The notes beneath the pieces are model-generated. The model saw only the letters and a list, made by a program, of their open reading frames with translations. It searched no databases and had not been told where the DNA came from. DNA of 64,000 bases. Source: Macrostomum hystrix. Its lineage: Eukaryota; Platyhelminthes; Macrostomidae. The position numbers and the translations under genes are program-made. The stretch lies in contig CATNEN010000036.1 in the NCBI GenBank assembly GCA_950097015.1, forward strand, positions 1 through 64,000. Reading direction: 5' to 3'. Below are positions 23,068-34,955 of the stretch, piece after piece; position 1 is the stretch's first letter, and each line of letters opens with the position of its first letter.

Positions 23068-23621
23068 TACCAAGGGGGGGTTTCTGCCCCCGCCCAACAA
23101 TTTTTTGCTGCACCCGAACGGAGCAACGCAAGCGCACGAAACTCAAGAACACGGACCAACATTTTGTTGCGCATCTTCTGAAACAAGAATTAAGTCGCCA
23201 GCTCTTCAGACCGTCGAGATATTCAATGGTTCTGGCCGAAGGTCAGATTTTTTGCATAAGCGCTAGTGTATTTTATACACCCGTATACACGAATTAGCAC
23301 TGCGCCTCAGTGCGGCCTTGCCAGGCCTTCAAAATTTATCAGCATGTCACCCGAATGTGCCTTCATCATCTCCGTCTTTGGTGTTCACCTGCCTACCTTT
23401 ATCTAGACGGACTGTTGGACCTTCAAGGGCTACAACAGGTGGAACTAGGCCACTATATGGACACCCTGACGCGAATTTCTCCAACTTCACTGATAAAGCC
23501 TAAATATTAGGCGCAGCTCAACCACAGGACACCATCGCCTAGTCTGTCAACCAATCAGTCACCACCCAACGCTGTTAGCATTCAGGCGCTGCCAAAAAAT
23601 CTTTAGGGGGCCCCCTTGGTA
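23068..23621. mobile_element. candidate MITE with TA-flanked inverted termini
   Basis: Ends read TACCAAGGGGGG and CCCCCTTGGTA, inverted to each other. An inner TTTTTTGCTGC-like block is also roughly mirrored. About 550 bp with possible TA duplication. Divergent inner arms make this tentative. Confidence 0.35.
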
Positions 23622-26304
23622 TAAAAACGAGCGGCAAAATGGCAAAATAGTCCGACTTTTTTTAAAGGCCATGAATCTTAAAGGCTGAAACGCCTCACCA
23701 TGTTCTCTTCCGCTGACAGGTCCTCTTGACTGCGACTGCCATCGGCTGCTGTGCCCATTGACGAAGCCGACGTTGAAGAGGCCAGCAATGCTATCGGCGA
23801 AGGCGATCAAGATTTCAAATGTGACGCAATTTTTTAGCTCAAAGTTTTTGCGAACTTACTTCAGGAGACAACGAGGTCAGGCTTAGGAAAGGAGGTGCCT
23901 GCACAGCATTAAATACATTAAAGCTTTAAAAGGGCATTGCGATGACTGGCAGTCGACATTTTATTTGGAGAGAGTTTTTAAAGTTTCTCGGCGTCAAGGT
24001 CATTCGGCGCGACAGTAGAACAGAGGCTAACTCTCCTCTCTTTGGTTCATTCCACTGCTAGGCTGCTTGAGTTAAAAGGCCAGAGAAGGCTCCTAGCGAC
24101 TCACTGTCCATCAACGCTGAACATAATTTCATAATTCACTAATAGCTAATTTTATTCGAGGCAATAAACATGGCGCCTTCAGTCATTAAAGTTTTCACAT
24201 AAAAAACTCTCACCGCACAGACCAAGGCACTTATAGAAAATGCATAACACCATTGGGTCAAAACTATTTGAAACTCCGTATTCTCAGACCTCAGTTACAT
24301 AGACTTTGCGCTTGGATTAATAACCCTAAAGTGTTTCAATTGTCCAAAAAGGAAACTTGTGTTGTTTAATGAACTGTTTAAATTATATATTCGCACAACT
24401 CTACTGGTAGTAGACATCTAGATTCACATCTTCAAAAACTGTGCTTTTGAAGCTCACAATATTGGCCTACTTAGTATGGATTACCTAAAAATGAGTTACA
24501 ATATTCGGTTTATGACCTAGATATATATCCATACAAATTTACTCAGCATTTGTTTGCTGCAAGGCAGGATGAAAATGTTTTCTTCAGATCAGACAGAAGT
24601 GCAAGTTTGTGGAAAGAAAACATGTTTTTCTAATACTGCATAAGCTGCACACCCCAGTTATTCCAAAGCCTCGAAATGGAATTATTCTTAGCAAGAATTA
24701 ACACTTGACAACTACTTGTCTGGATTTACAGCTAAATCAGAGCTAACAAAAATGAGAACTTTTGTTGCTTATCTTGGACCAGCTTTCCCTATAAATATCA
24801 AGCATGGCTAGTTAGTCAATGTGCTAATCACTATGTTAACCTCTTGATCTTGATCTCTTAACAAATGTGACAATGGTTCCCTGGTTCAATACCTTAAGAC
24901 AATGCATGGAGATTAAATAGAAATCTGCACATTTATAAAACAACTTAGGGGCCTAAAACAAGAACAAGGAAGCCTAATTATACTTTTGAACCATTTTTAC
25001 CTGGCATACTAGCTTGCAGAACCTTGCTAGCCAAGCCTACCCAGACTCTATAGCTAGTCTATAGCAACATTGTGCAATACTTAGTGCTTGATCAGTTCAT
25101 GGTTGGTCTAAATGACAAACCAATCATCATGGAGTATCTATCACAGAAGATGCTCACTAGATAGCTCAGCAGCTACTTAAAATGTGAACATTAATAAATT
25201 AAACAACAAAATACAACAAAACAATAAAATATGAACAGTTACTATCAAGCACAAGGCCCAAGGTCAGTCAGATCAATTAAGACCTAATCAGTTTATACCA
25301 GTGATTTGATTACAGATGTCAGCAATCAGGCCATATCTACTGGAACTGTCCAAATGCAGGCCTAGATGGTAATGGATCTAGGATCTAGGTAAACTTATCA
25401 ACTTTCTATTTGTCAACTGTATTGATTCATTTACCTGGCTTGGACAACATGTAAAATGTATAGAGGTAAAAGCTACTAATAGAGGTAATAATTACATATA
25501 AAAATTAGGAATAGATTATAATATAAGTCATTATATTTATTCTAATTTTACAAAGACTTTCACATTTGTAATTCTTTTTCTTTAATTACTTATTTACTCC
25601 AATCTATGGTTTATCTAAGATGCAGAGTATGTGTCTAACATGTTGCAAGAATGAGTAAATGCCGCTTAATTTTTTTTACTGAAGCATAGTCTGTCTTCTT
25701 TTGCTAACTATAAGTTGTAAATCTTTGATGAACATCTGATTTTGTTGCCAAGCACTTCAAGCAGTTCAGTGCTATATTTGCAGTGAAGAAAACATAAAGC
25801 AAGTCCCACTTGCCTTTGCACAAATATCAGGCAGAACATACATGTGCAACCTCCCAAATCTGAGCTGGCCATGCAACTTAGTTTTTGCTCTATTTACGAC
25901 TTAGTTCGTTTCATTGATTAATTTACAACTTAGTTTGCTCTTATTTGCTCTCTTTCTCTCTCCCCTTTTTCCTTTTCTTCACGCCTTCCTTTTTTGTCCC
26001 TTGGTCCCCCCTTTGATTTTTTTGCGATTGGTCGATTGGTTTTTGTGACTTACCTTGCTTGGCCCTCGTTTCACCCGGCCGGTTTGGCTGGGTCGGCCAG
26101 GTGTTGCGCATGTATGAGGCAGAAATTGAATAACTACCTAGCACTTTTTACAAGGCTCTCCGACTGGCTTAATAATGCCACTGCCATTGGGACTTTTATT
26201 CTAGATTTTGCAATATATTTATCTGCAGAGCATATGGAAGCTGGCTTTAGTTTTTTAGGGCATCATCTCAAATTTTGAGAAGCTGCTTGAGCTGGCTGAG
26301 CATG
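23622..26304. other. intergenic DNA, no gene recognised
   Basis: AT-rich sequence with short scattered open frames that lack conserved motifs. Nothing supportable seen. Confidence 0.5.
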
Positions 26305-26312
26305 GTGACAGC

Positions 26313-26737
26313 GGATCCTAGACATTTCGTCATCTTACAACTTTATCATCCACTTGGAAGGTAGGACACTTTGTCTTCCAGCCAATTGGCATGCTTTAAA
26401 GTTTGGTCAGTTTGTCATCTACTAATAACAAGCAATCAAGTTCGACATCAATAAAGTGAGGGTGGGGTGGTGGGGCAGAGGTGTGAACAACACTTCACAC
26501 TCTAAATTGTCAAAAAGAGGTGTCAAAACGGATTTCATTATAAGAGGTGAAAGATAGGTGCCAATACAATGTGAGGAGGGGTGGGGAGGGGTGGTTCTGC
26601 TCTAACTTTGAAAACTTTTGTCTTATAGATGACGAAGGGTCCACAAGTCTAAGTCTCTTCATCATCCACCCTCTGAGATATTGGACAGATTGTCATCTGG
26701 ATGACAAAGTTGTAAGATGACGAAGTGTCCATGTACA
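26313..26737. mobile_element. MITE-like element with 8-bp TSD GTGACAGC
   Basis: Direct repeats GTGACAGC at 26305-26312 and 26738-26745 bracket about 425 bp. Inside, inverted arms share TTCGTCATCTTACAACTTT (26321-26352 against 26699-26729, few mismatches). The related motif GGACACTT is repeated subterminally. No coding capacity. The 8-bp duplication fits hAT or P-type elements; family not assigned. Confidence 0.7.
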
Positions 26738-26745
26738 GTGACAGC

Positions 26746-27879
26746 ATGTGAGAGCAAGGTAGCTTCTTTAGCCAGGCTATTTTGGAGGAATTGAACCACC
26801 TGAAGCAAAGGGCAGGAAAGTGCAACCTCTGTCTATATAGCCTTTTCAAACATCTGAGCAATGAGGCCTTGCTAGTGCTAGTGTATACTTTTTTGTCCTA
26901 TAGGGTTGCTTGCAATGTTAGCATAGGCCAAAGTATAGACTACTCAAACAACAGACAGACCAGCTGTGGCAACAGTACTATAGGCCCCTAGTGGCACTTT
27001 GTTGCTTAGTGAATTTCTGCTAGAGTGGTTACGATTTGGTCGTGTATTCAAATTTGGCCAACCTAATATAACATAATATAACAATTGGTTAGAATAATTT
27101 TATACAATGCCGATAAAAAAATAATATTACTAATGGGCCTAGTTACAAAAGTGAGGATTAAAAGTTTTAATAAGCATTTATCATGCTTTGAATGCATCTA
27201 AGGTAAGGATAAACTAATTAGGCTTTACCTTCCTATTGCTAGCAATTTTGCATCCTGCATAATTAGGCCTAGGCTTAATTTCATTTTCTTGCTGTTCTGA
27301 AGTGTCAGCATTTTGAAATCTGGCAATTTTGACACAGAAACCTAAATACTGAACTAGCTAAAAATAGTCAATATCAACCAAAATTATATACTTTGTCTTT
27401 ATATATCACTGTGCCAGCAAAGTCATAATAAAAGAATGTTGTTACATGAGCAAGAGCATCTTTCTCAGTTATCAGCTTAATTAAATAAACCAATATCTTA
27501 ATTTAAAGAAAGCAAATTCAACATTCAACAGCTGATAGCAAGTTACTTAATTTTTTGGCGAAATATATCAACATAAATAAAATAAATTATAATTAAAATC
27601 CTAGGATTCTCAGCACTAGGAACTAGTCTTTCCTAGTCAGACTCTTTCCTAAGAATGTCATTAGTAGTGAAATCATTAGATTTGTCTCCAAATAAAGTGA
27701 CAGACACACAGAGGATTGATTCTGATGCATGATAGCTGCCCTAATCTATTAAAGAAGAAAATACAGAAAATTTCCATAAATACTTTGTCACATCTATTAG
27801 TATTAAGATTGTTTTCTGCACTGACAAGGTTAGGCCTAGTCAATATGTTAGCAGACTTAAAACCCATGTTTTTCTTGCT
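26746..27879. other. intergenic DNA, no gene recognised
   Basis: AT-rich; short frames only. Nothing supportable seen. Confidence 0.5.
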
Positions 27880-27883
27880 CTGG

Positions 27884-28010
27884 CTGTATGTGTTGTGTAT
27901 AAGTTGGCCAGAACATTTTGTAGCCTATATAGGAAAAACCAAAACACACACCTGCACAACAGATTTAGAGATTGGTTAGCATTGGTTAAAAAGGTAGGCT
28001 ATCCAAGAAC
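27884..28010 (+). pseudogene. degenerate GIY-YIG endonuclease fragment (Penelope-like)
   Basis: Across shifting frames the plus strand reads VVYKLARTFCSLY, then YIGKTKT, then LHNRFRDWLALVKK. This follows the layout of the GIY-YIG domain of Penelope-like retroelements (VYK-L..C, YIG-T, L..RF..H). At least two indels break it. Inference from motif order only. Confidence 0.4.
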
Positions 28011-28136
28011 ACCTTCTGTGCTCAGTGCTGTGACAGCTGTAATGACAGTGAGCAAACTCAGCAGTTCAAAATTATTGACTGCGGTAGGACTGACTTTAGG
28101 GGCAATGTTTTACTTGTTTCGCATAATTATTTTTAA

Positions 28137-28581
28137 GGTAGTTGTTATTTGTCCAGTTAACCAGACAAATAGCCATTTGATTATTTGTCCGGTTAACCAC
28201 CTAAAGACTTAATTTCTCCCCTTTCAACAAGCAGGAGCAACAATCCTACCAAAGACCACTCTTGCCCTGCTGAGAGCCATCTTGAGTCTTGACCTCACAA
28301 AGACCAAACTATAGGCCCTACCCTTGAACTAAGTTAGTCCCTGAAACAACCGAATTTATGGAAAATATTTTAATTTTTTAAATTAAGGCCAAGCTGATAA
28401 GCGAAAATAATTTGAGACAAACTTCAAATCTGAATGACTTTCCTTTTGCAGCTTGTTAATTATTTTAACTTACAAACGATAGAGGTTCTTGTGGTAGCGC
28501 TACAACCCCTTATACCTAACTTAGTTATAAGTTATAACTTGGTTAACCGGATGAATAATCAAATGGCTTACAACAACTGCC
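28137..28581. mobile_element. MITE-like element with 9-bp TSD TATTTTTAA
   Basis: Direct repeats TATTTTTAA at 28128-28136 and 28582-28590 flank 445 bp. Termini are inverted: GGTAGTTGTT and, on the opposite strand, GGCAGTTGTT. An inner inverted block AGCCATTTGATTATT plus CCGGTTAACCA is also shared. One arm has an extra 22 bp or so. Non-coding. A 9-bp duplication is typical of MULE or Merlin-type elements; family open. Confidence 0.75.
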
Positions 28582-28727
28582 TATTTTTAATCTGATTCGA
28601 ACTCAAGCGATCACAGTGATGTGTCATATGACGTGGCAAGGGTCACATACATATGCTGACATAGCTTTGCAAGGTTTTAAGTGCTGACGTGGATTTGGGG
28701 GGATTAGGTGCCACAGACATATACGGG

Positions 28728-29060
28728 ATTACTTGTTTGTCCTGTGGCGTCGACTCTAGATCCACTTTAGGCTCAAAATACTCGTTCTATTACATAGGCA
28801 AAAAACCTATGTACATTAAAAACCAGAAACCGAATCTCAATGTTCAGCTAATTCGCAGTGGTGCGGCCATTTGTTCAAGGTATTCTAAGTCAAGACACAA
28901 ACAATATCTGTGTACTCACATCCTAACACTTTGCCACTGATCTGCCCATAGGTACTGTACACCGAACTCTTGCTATCTTATATAATTTAGTTTCGTGTGC
29001 AAGAAATAGATAATAGACCCTGAAGATGGGTAATGACGGAACGAAATGCGTTGGAATTTA
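28728..29060 (+). pseudogene. possible 3' end of a Penelope-like element
   Basis: A frame containing GITCLSCG and, further on, FYYIGKK is followed about 230 bp later by CCTGAAGATGGGTAATGACG and GAACGAAATGCGTTGG. Such a stretch commonly follows the endonuclease of Penelope-like elements. The GIY to YIG spacing is longer than usual, so the identification is weak. Confidence 0.3.
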
Positions 29061-29584
29061 ATAATAATTTATTGTATTAATTATATGCATAGAACTTTGG
29101 CCGATCGGTTTTTACCGACATTAAACCGATGTTAAAATGTATATACACCGGGAAGGTGGTGCTCGGGGAACGAGATTCTAAGGGTGTGTCACGGAATTCC
29201 CAAGCCGGAATGCTAAAAAGGCATTAGTCATGTTGATGACTTATCCCTCATAGATCTATATATCTCATAGGCAATACATTGCCGACGAAAACTTTTCCCG
29301 ACGCTAACTATCAGATAGTTGCTGCCACCAGAAGCACAAATAACTGACGCTACAAAAAGAGCACAAACAAAATATTTATAAACTTATTTTTATTATAGCT
29401 AAATTAAAGAGAGCTTTAATTAAACTACCCGGAATGAATGGGTGTGCATGGCGTCCCCCCCAATCCATGGACTGAAAAGCCGCACGCAGCCTTCAGATGC
29501 GCCACGCAATAGCTGCGGTTGTGCTGTCAGTTGCATATCTGGCCCAATTTGGCAGGTGTAATCAAGTATTATTCTTGCGTGAGA
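29061..29584. other. intergenic DNA, no gene recognised
   Basis: AT-rich; no feature seen. Confidence 0.4.
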
Positions 29585-29892
29585 ATTGTGCGAGAGTTGG
29601 GTGACAGTTGTGTGAGAGTTGGGTGACAATTGGGTGACAGTTGGGTGACAGTTGGGTGACAGTTGTGTGAGAGTTGGGTGACAGTTGGGTGAGAGTTGGG
29701 TGAGAGTTAGGTGACAGTTTTGTGAGAGTTGGGTGACAGTTGTGTGAGAGTTGTGTGAGAGTTAAGTGAGAGTTGGGTGACAGTTGTGTGAGAGTTGGGT
29801 GAGAGTTTGGTGAGAGTTTGGTGACAGTTGGGTGAGAGTTGGGTGAGAGTTGGTTGAGAGTTGGGTGAGAGTTGGGTTAGAGTTGTGTGATT
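29585..29892 (+). repeat. 11-bp minisatellite (intergenic)
   Basis: About 28 copies of GGGTGAGAGTT with GGTGACAGTT and TGTGAGAGTT variants interspersed. Confidence 0.93.
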
Positions 29893-30824
29893 CCTGATTT
29901 GTCAGAAGATTCACGACATTGTGCTTACGATGTTCTGTTGTGCAACAGGATCACACCAGATCACACCACATGGAATATTATTCTGCAGGAATTCAGACAC
30001 TGTCAGAATGGTATGTAAACTGCTTACTGACACTCCATCACAGCTTCTGCCAGCTGTTCGCATGTTCTTCGCCGATCAATATCCAGGATCTCTTAGACTT
30101 TTTTCGATCATCACAGTCTCATTGGTGGCAGTCATTGGCCTTACCAGAACGATCATTGTGTTCGATACTTTCTCTCCCTTTAGTGCCATAGCTAACACAC
30201 ACATTCTATACCAAGAAGCTAAAACAGCAAAATACATCAGCAAATCTAGGTAATATTGAATTCATCGTAGACTTGAAATCTTTGACAGTGTTATGCCATA
30301 TACTGTTTTAAGACAGCATTCAATAGTTCAGACTGGTTTAACCAAACTGTTATCTGTCAGTTCGTCTTATATTTAGCTTTTACAGTTTCGAAGTGATGTA
30401 CAAATGCTTCACAGTAAAACTGCTTCTAAATGTACATGTACGCATGTATAGAAAAGTAGATAAAAAAGCACGTGCTGCACAAGGAAATTCTGTCACTTAT
30501 ACAGAAGAATAAGCATGATAGACTATAAAAAAGGAAATAAACAGAGTAAATCAAGCTTATAAAACATAGCAACATACTCGTAGTATCACGACATAGATTG
30601 CTGGGGTGCGAATTGATTAAAATAGCTAGACAAGTTTCAAAGAATGATTAACTAGAATACCTTTTCTCATGGCTTTTCTTAAATAGTTAAAAAATGTAAC
30701 TTTCTGAAACATCAGAAAGTTTATAGTGACCAGAACAAAATATAGCAAAAGTGCTCGAGGAAATGGCAATTGTTGTTGCGCATCAGAGAAAAATGTTTGT
30801 GCATGCAATAGGACTGTTAAATGC
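29893..30824. other. intergenic DNA, no gene recognised
   Basis: Two overlapping short open frames near 29920-30250 show no conserved motif. The rest is AT-rich. Confidence 0.4.
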
Positions 30825-31841
30825 ATTGGTTTTCAACTTTTATTTCAAACTAAGTAACTTCAATTTCGCCCCGCGGGGAGGGGGATGCTCGTGTGTACCC
30901 GATTATTAACTTCAATTTCGCCCCGCGGGGAGGGGGATGCTCGTGTGTACCCGATTAGTAACTTCAATTTCGCCCCGCGGGGAGGGGGATGCTCGTGTGT
31001 ACCCGATTAGTAACTTCAATTTCGCCCCGCGGGGAGGGGGATGCTCGTGTGTACCCGATTAGTAACTTCAATTTCGCCCCGCGGGGAGGGGGATGCTCGT
31101 GTGTACCCGATTATTAACTTCAATTTCGCCCCGCGGGGAGGGGGATGCTCGTGTGTACCCGATTAGTAACTTCAATTTCGCCCCGCGGGGAGGGGGCTGC
31201 TCGTGTGTACCCGATTAGTAACTTCAATTTCGCCCCGCGGGGAGGGGGATGCTCGTGTGTACCCGATTAGTAACTTCAATTTCGCCCCGCGGGGAGGGGG
31301 ATGCTCGTGTGTACCCGATTAGTAACTTACCGGTCTGCCCATGTTAGAGTAATTCAATTTCACAAAATGTAACTTCTATTTCGTCTGTTCAGCACAGTTA
31401 TTTGTGTTTGCGTCCGCTCTGTGAAATACGGACTTAATCTTTGCCTTTGATCTTCGCCGACGCCGCCATCGACTCCGCCACAATGCAATTATAATAATTC
31501 TGTCGAGTGTCGAGAGATTTATGGCCCTGTGAATTTATGACCCGATAGCACATAAAAAATTCTGCTAATTAGATGGCGCCGATACCTTCACATCCAGCCG
31601 CTCTTGAAGCTGAAGCTTGGTGGTGTCTTGGTGTCACTTGGTGTCTTGCCTGAGACGTCAAAAAATATATTTTAAAAGTACAGGCCCATCATGGCCTATA
31701 TTAATGTTTGAAGCCGGATGAAAAAAATGCAAGACGAAATAGAAGTTACATTTTGTGAAATTGATTTACTTAAACTTGGGCAGGCCGGTCTCGCGGACGA
31801 AATTGAAGTTACTTAGTTTGAAATAGAAGTTGAAAACCAAT
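30825..31841. mobile_element. long inverted-repeat element with a minisatellite inside one arm
   Basis: Outer arms ATTGGTTTTCAACTT...TTCAAACTAAGTAACTTC (30825-30872) and its reverse complement (31792-31841) pair almost perfectly. Inner arms (about 31326-31386 and 31728-31788) share CAATTTCACAAAATGTAACT and TCTATTTCGTCT plus an ACCGG-CTGCCCA block. In the right half these arms are continuous; in the left half they are separated by nine 52-bp tandem units. Non-coding foldback/MITE-like element. No clear target duplication found. Confidence 0.8.
30856..31323 (+). repeat. 52-bp minisatellite, 9 copies
   Basis: Nine units of exactly 52 bp with only a few base differences, containing AACTTCAATTTCGCCCCGCG then GGGAGGGGGATGCTCGTGTG. 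The AACTTCAATTTCG part is the same sequence as the terminal arm of the surrounding inverted-repeat element. Confidence 0.97.
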
Positions 31842-32459
31842 ACTATTGACTTATTTCTATATTCCCGAACTGGTTACTGTAAGTAGATAGATAAAATAAA
31901 TTTCATATAAATCGGAGAGCTATATGCTTACATGCGTATAAAAAAACTAAAATGTACATGTGCGCCAGGCAGACACAAAAAACCTAAAAAACAAGCAGAA
32001 TTTTATTGAATTAAAGTTAATATATAAATAAAAAGTAAGTTAAAGAGTCAACAAGCAGAGTAAAGTAACAAAAGAAACTGACTAGAGAAGTAAAATAATT
32101 AAATAAAAGATACATATATGACATAGCAAAAAAGCTATTCATTTTTTATTATGCAACGCCGACTAGATAAATTCACTAAATTAGGAAATTTATAAGCATA
32201 AGTTAAGTTAATACAAAATCGTTACTTTATTATCACTTAGAAAGTATGAGGATAATAAAATAAAATATGATATTTAGCTCATCGTAAATACACTAATCAG
32301 TGAGTGCGGTAAACTACAAAGAAGTACAAAAAAACTATTTTTAGATCAAGAAAGCCGCTTAATATTTTCCTAGATTGATTTGCACTTCTATATTTAAACT
32401 AGCAGCAGCTTGGAGCTAATAAGTGACTATGGGATAGGCGATTGAAGGAGAGCTGAGAG
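31842..32459. other. AT-rich intergenic DNA
   Basis: No feature seen beyond A/T-rich simple sequence. Confidence 0.4.
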
Positions 32460-32903
32460 ATAAGAGAGAGGGACAGACAGGGGAGAGAGGGACAGACAGG
32501 GGAGAGAGGGACAGACAGGGGAGAGAGGGACAGACAGGGGAGAGAGGGACAGACAGGGGAGAGAGGGACAGACAGGGGAGAGAGGGACAGACAGGGGAGA
32601 GAGGGACAGACAGGGGAGAGAGGGACAGACAGGGGAGAGAGGACAGACAGGGGAGAGAGGGACAGACAGGGGAGAGAGGGACAGACAGGGGAGAGAGGGA
32701 CAGACAGGGGAGAGAGGACAGACAGGGGAGAGAGGGACAGACAGGGGAGAGAGGGACAGACAGGGGAGAGAGGGACAGACATGGGAGAGAGGACAGACAG
32801 GGGAGAGAGGGACAGACAGGGGAGAGAGGGACAGACAGGGGAGAGAGGGACAGACAGGGGAGAGAGGGACTGACAGAGGAGAGAGGGACAGACAGGGGCT
32901 TAC

Positions 32904-32976
32904 TTGACTTAGCGGCAGGGAGCCTCCATGACGGACGCAGCGAGGAGGCGGCTGATGCCGCCCATATCGCTAACCC
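32904..32976 (-). other. exon-like cassette, copy 1
   Basis: 73 bp on the minus strand bordered by CTGTCCTTCAG (acceptor, after a long pyrimidine tract) and GTCAA|GTAAGC (donor). One frame is open throughout; another ends in TAA after MEAPCR. Product not recognised. Confidence 0.45.
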
Positions 32977-33372
32977 CTGAAGGACAGACAGGGGAGAGAG
33001 GGACAGACAGGGGAGAGAGGGACAGACAGGGGAGAGAGGGACAGACAGGGGAGAGAGGACAGACAGGGGAGAGAGGGACAGACAGGGGAGAGAGGGACAG
33101 ACAGGGGAGAGAGGGACAGACAGGGGAGAGAGGACAGACAGGGGAGAGAGGGACAGACAGGGGAGAGAGGGACAGACAGGGGAGAGGGACAGACAGGGGA
33201 GAGAGGGACAGACAGGGGAGAGGGACAGACAGGGGAGAGAGGGACAGACAGGGGAGAGAGGACAGACAGGGGAGAGAGGGACAGACAGGGGAGAGAGGGA
33301 CAGACAGGGGAGAGAGGGACAGACAGGGGAGAGAGGGACTGACAGAGGAGAGAGGGACAGACAGGGGCTTAC

Positions 33373-33445
33373 TTGACTTAGCGGCAGGGAGCCTCCATGA
33401 CGGACGCAGCGAGGAGGCGGCTGATGCCGCCCATATCGCTAACCC
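33373..33445 (-). other. exon-like cassette, copy 2
   Basis: Identical to the cassette at 32904-32976, 469 bp further on, with the same acceptor and donor. Confidence 0.45.
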
Positions 33446-34270
33446 CTGAAGGACAGACAGGGGAGAGAGGGACAGACAGGGGAGAGAGGGACAGACAGGG
33501 GAGAGAGGGACAGACAGGGGAGACGGACTGACAGGGGAGAGAGGGACAGACAGGGGAGAGAGGGACAGACAGGGGACAGGGACAGACAGGGGAGAGAGGG
33601 ACAGACAGGGGACAGGGACAGACAGGGGACAGGGACAGACAGGGGACAGGGACAGACAGGGGAGAGAGGGACAGACAGGGGACAGGGACAGACAGGGGAC
33701 AGGGACAGACAGGGGAGAGAGAAACAGACAGGGGAGAGAGGGACAGAAAGGGGAGAGAGGGACAGACAGGGGAGAGAGGGACAGACGGGAGAGAGAGGGA
33801 CAGACAGGGGAGAGAGGGACAGACAGAGGAGAGAGGGACAGACAGGGGAGAGAGGGACAGACAGGGGAGAGAGGGACAGACAGGGGAGAGAGGGACAGAC
33901 GGGAGAGAGAGGGACAGACAGGGGAGAGAGGGACAGACAGGGGAGAGAGGGACAGACAGGGGAGAGAGGGACAGACACTGGAGAGAGGGACAGACAGGGG
34001 AGAGAGGGACAGACAGGGGAGAGAGGGACAGACAGGGGAGAGAGGGACAGACAGGGGAGAGAGGGACAGACAGGGGAGAGAGGGACAGACAGGGGAGAGA
34101 GGACAGACAGGGGAGAGAGGGACAGACAGGGGAGAGAGGGACAGACAGGGGAGAGAGGGACTGACAGAGGAGAGAGGGACAGACAGGGGAGAGAGGGACA
34201 GACAGGGGAGAGAGGGACAGACAGGGGAGAGAGGGACTGACAGAGGAGAGAGGGACAGACAGGGGCTTAC

Positions 34271-34343
34271 TTGACTTAGCGGCAGGGAGCCTCCATGACG
34301 GACGCAGCGAGGAGGCGGCTGATGCCGCCCATATCGCTAACCC
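34271..34343 (-). other. exon-like cassette, copy 3
   Basis: Third identical cassette, 898 bp beyond copy 2. It lies about 420 bp past the RPIA stop, on the same strand. Confidence 0.45.
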
Positions 34344-34639
34344 CTGAAGGACAGACAGGGGAGAGAGGGACAGACAGGGGAGAGAGGGACAGACAGGGGA
34401 GAGAGGGACAGACAGGGGAGAGGGACAGACAGGGGAGAGAGGGACAGACAGGGGAGAGAGGGACAGAAAGGGGAAAGAGAGGGACAGACATGGGAGAGAG
34501 GGACAGACAGGGGAGAGAGGGACAGACCAGACAGGGGAGAGAGAGGGAAAGACAGGAGAGGGAGAGAGGAACAGATAGGGACAGGGGGCAGAGCCCAGAG
34601 GGTGTTAGAACTGGTCGCAGGTACTTCAGCAGGCAGCGG

Positions 34640-34726
34640 ACGCAGTTCTGCTGCAGTATCCATCTATAGCAGTTCTGCTGCAGTATCCATCTATAGCAGT
34701 TCTGCTGCAGTATCCATCTATAGCAG
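34640..34726 (-). repeat. 27-bp triplet repeat in the RPIA 3' flank
   Basis: Three copies of GCAGTTCTGCTGCAGTATCC followed by ATCTATA, directly 3' of the RPIA stop and probably within its 3' UTR. Confidence 0.85.
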
Positions 34727-34763
34727 GATTCGCAGTTTGGGCAGGTGGAGACTGGAAAGCTGC

Positions 34764-34955
34764 TCACTTGAGCACAAGCCTGCTAACCGAGCCGTCCATC
34801 TTGCCAACGTAGATCTTCGAGGCTGCCTGGATGAAGAGGCCGGTCTCGATGACGCCGGGCATTTGGTGCAGCTGGAAGTCCACCTCCTCCCAGTTGTGCT
34901 GCTGCTCGAAGTGCCAGTCCAGGATAAAGTTGCCGTTGTCTGTGACGACCGGGCC
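34764..34955 (-). CDS. RPIA: RPIA exon 5 (terminal)
   Basis: Acceptor CCCGCCAG|GGC, 63 codons to TGA at 34764-34766. Encodes GPVVTDNGNFILDW and the PGVIETGLFI...DGSV C-terminus of the family. Confidence 0.97.
   Translation of the reverse strand, partial: GPVVTDNGNFILDWHFEQQHNWEEVDFQLHQMPGVIETGLFIQAASKIYVGKMDGSVSRLVLK

Larger units (their letters stand above)
32460..34585 (-). repeat. G-rich 19-bp minisatellite with embedded cassettes
   Basis: About 95 units of GGGACAGACAGGGGAGAGA, with 18- and 14-bp variants. Three identical copies of an 85-bp non-repeat cassette interrupt it. Strong purine/pyrimidine strand asymmetry: the minus strand is a continuous pyrimidine-rich tract. Confidence 0.97.

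Noticed and set aside
28728-28940. Functional small gene with a CLSCG motif
   Set aside because: No supporting start or splice context; better explained as transposon debris next to a Penelope-like 3' end.
32399-34767. Pro/Ser/Leu-rich frames in the G-rich 19-bp array
   Set aside because: Low-complexity translation of GGGACAGACAGGGGAGAGA repeats on either strand.
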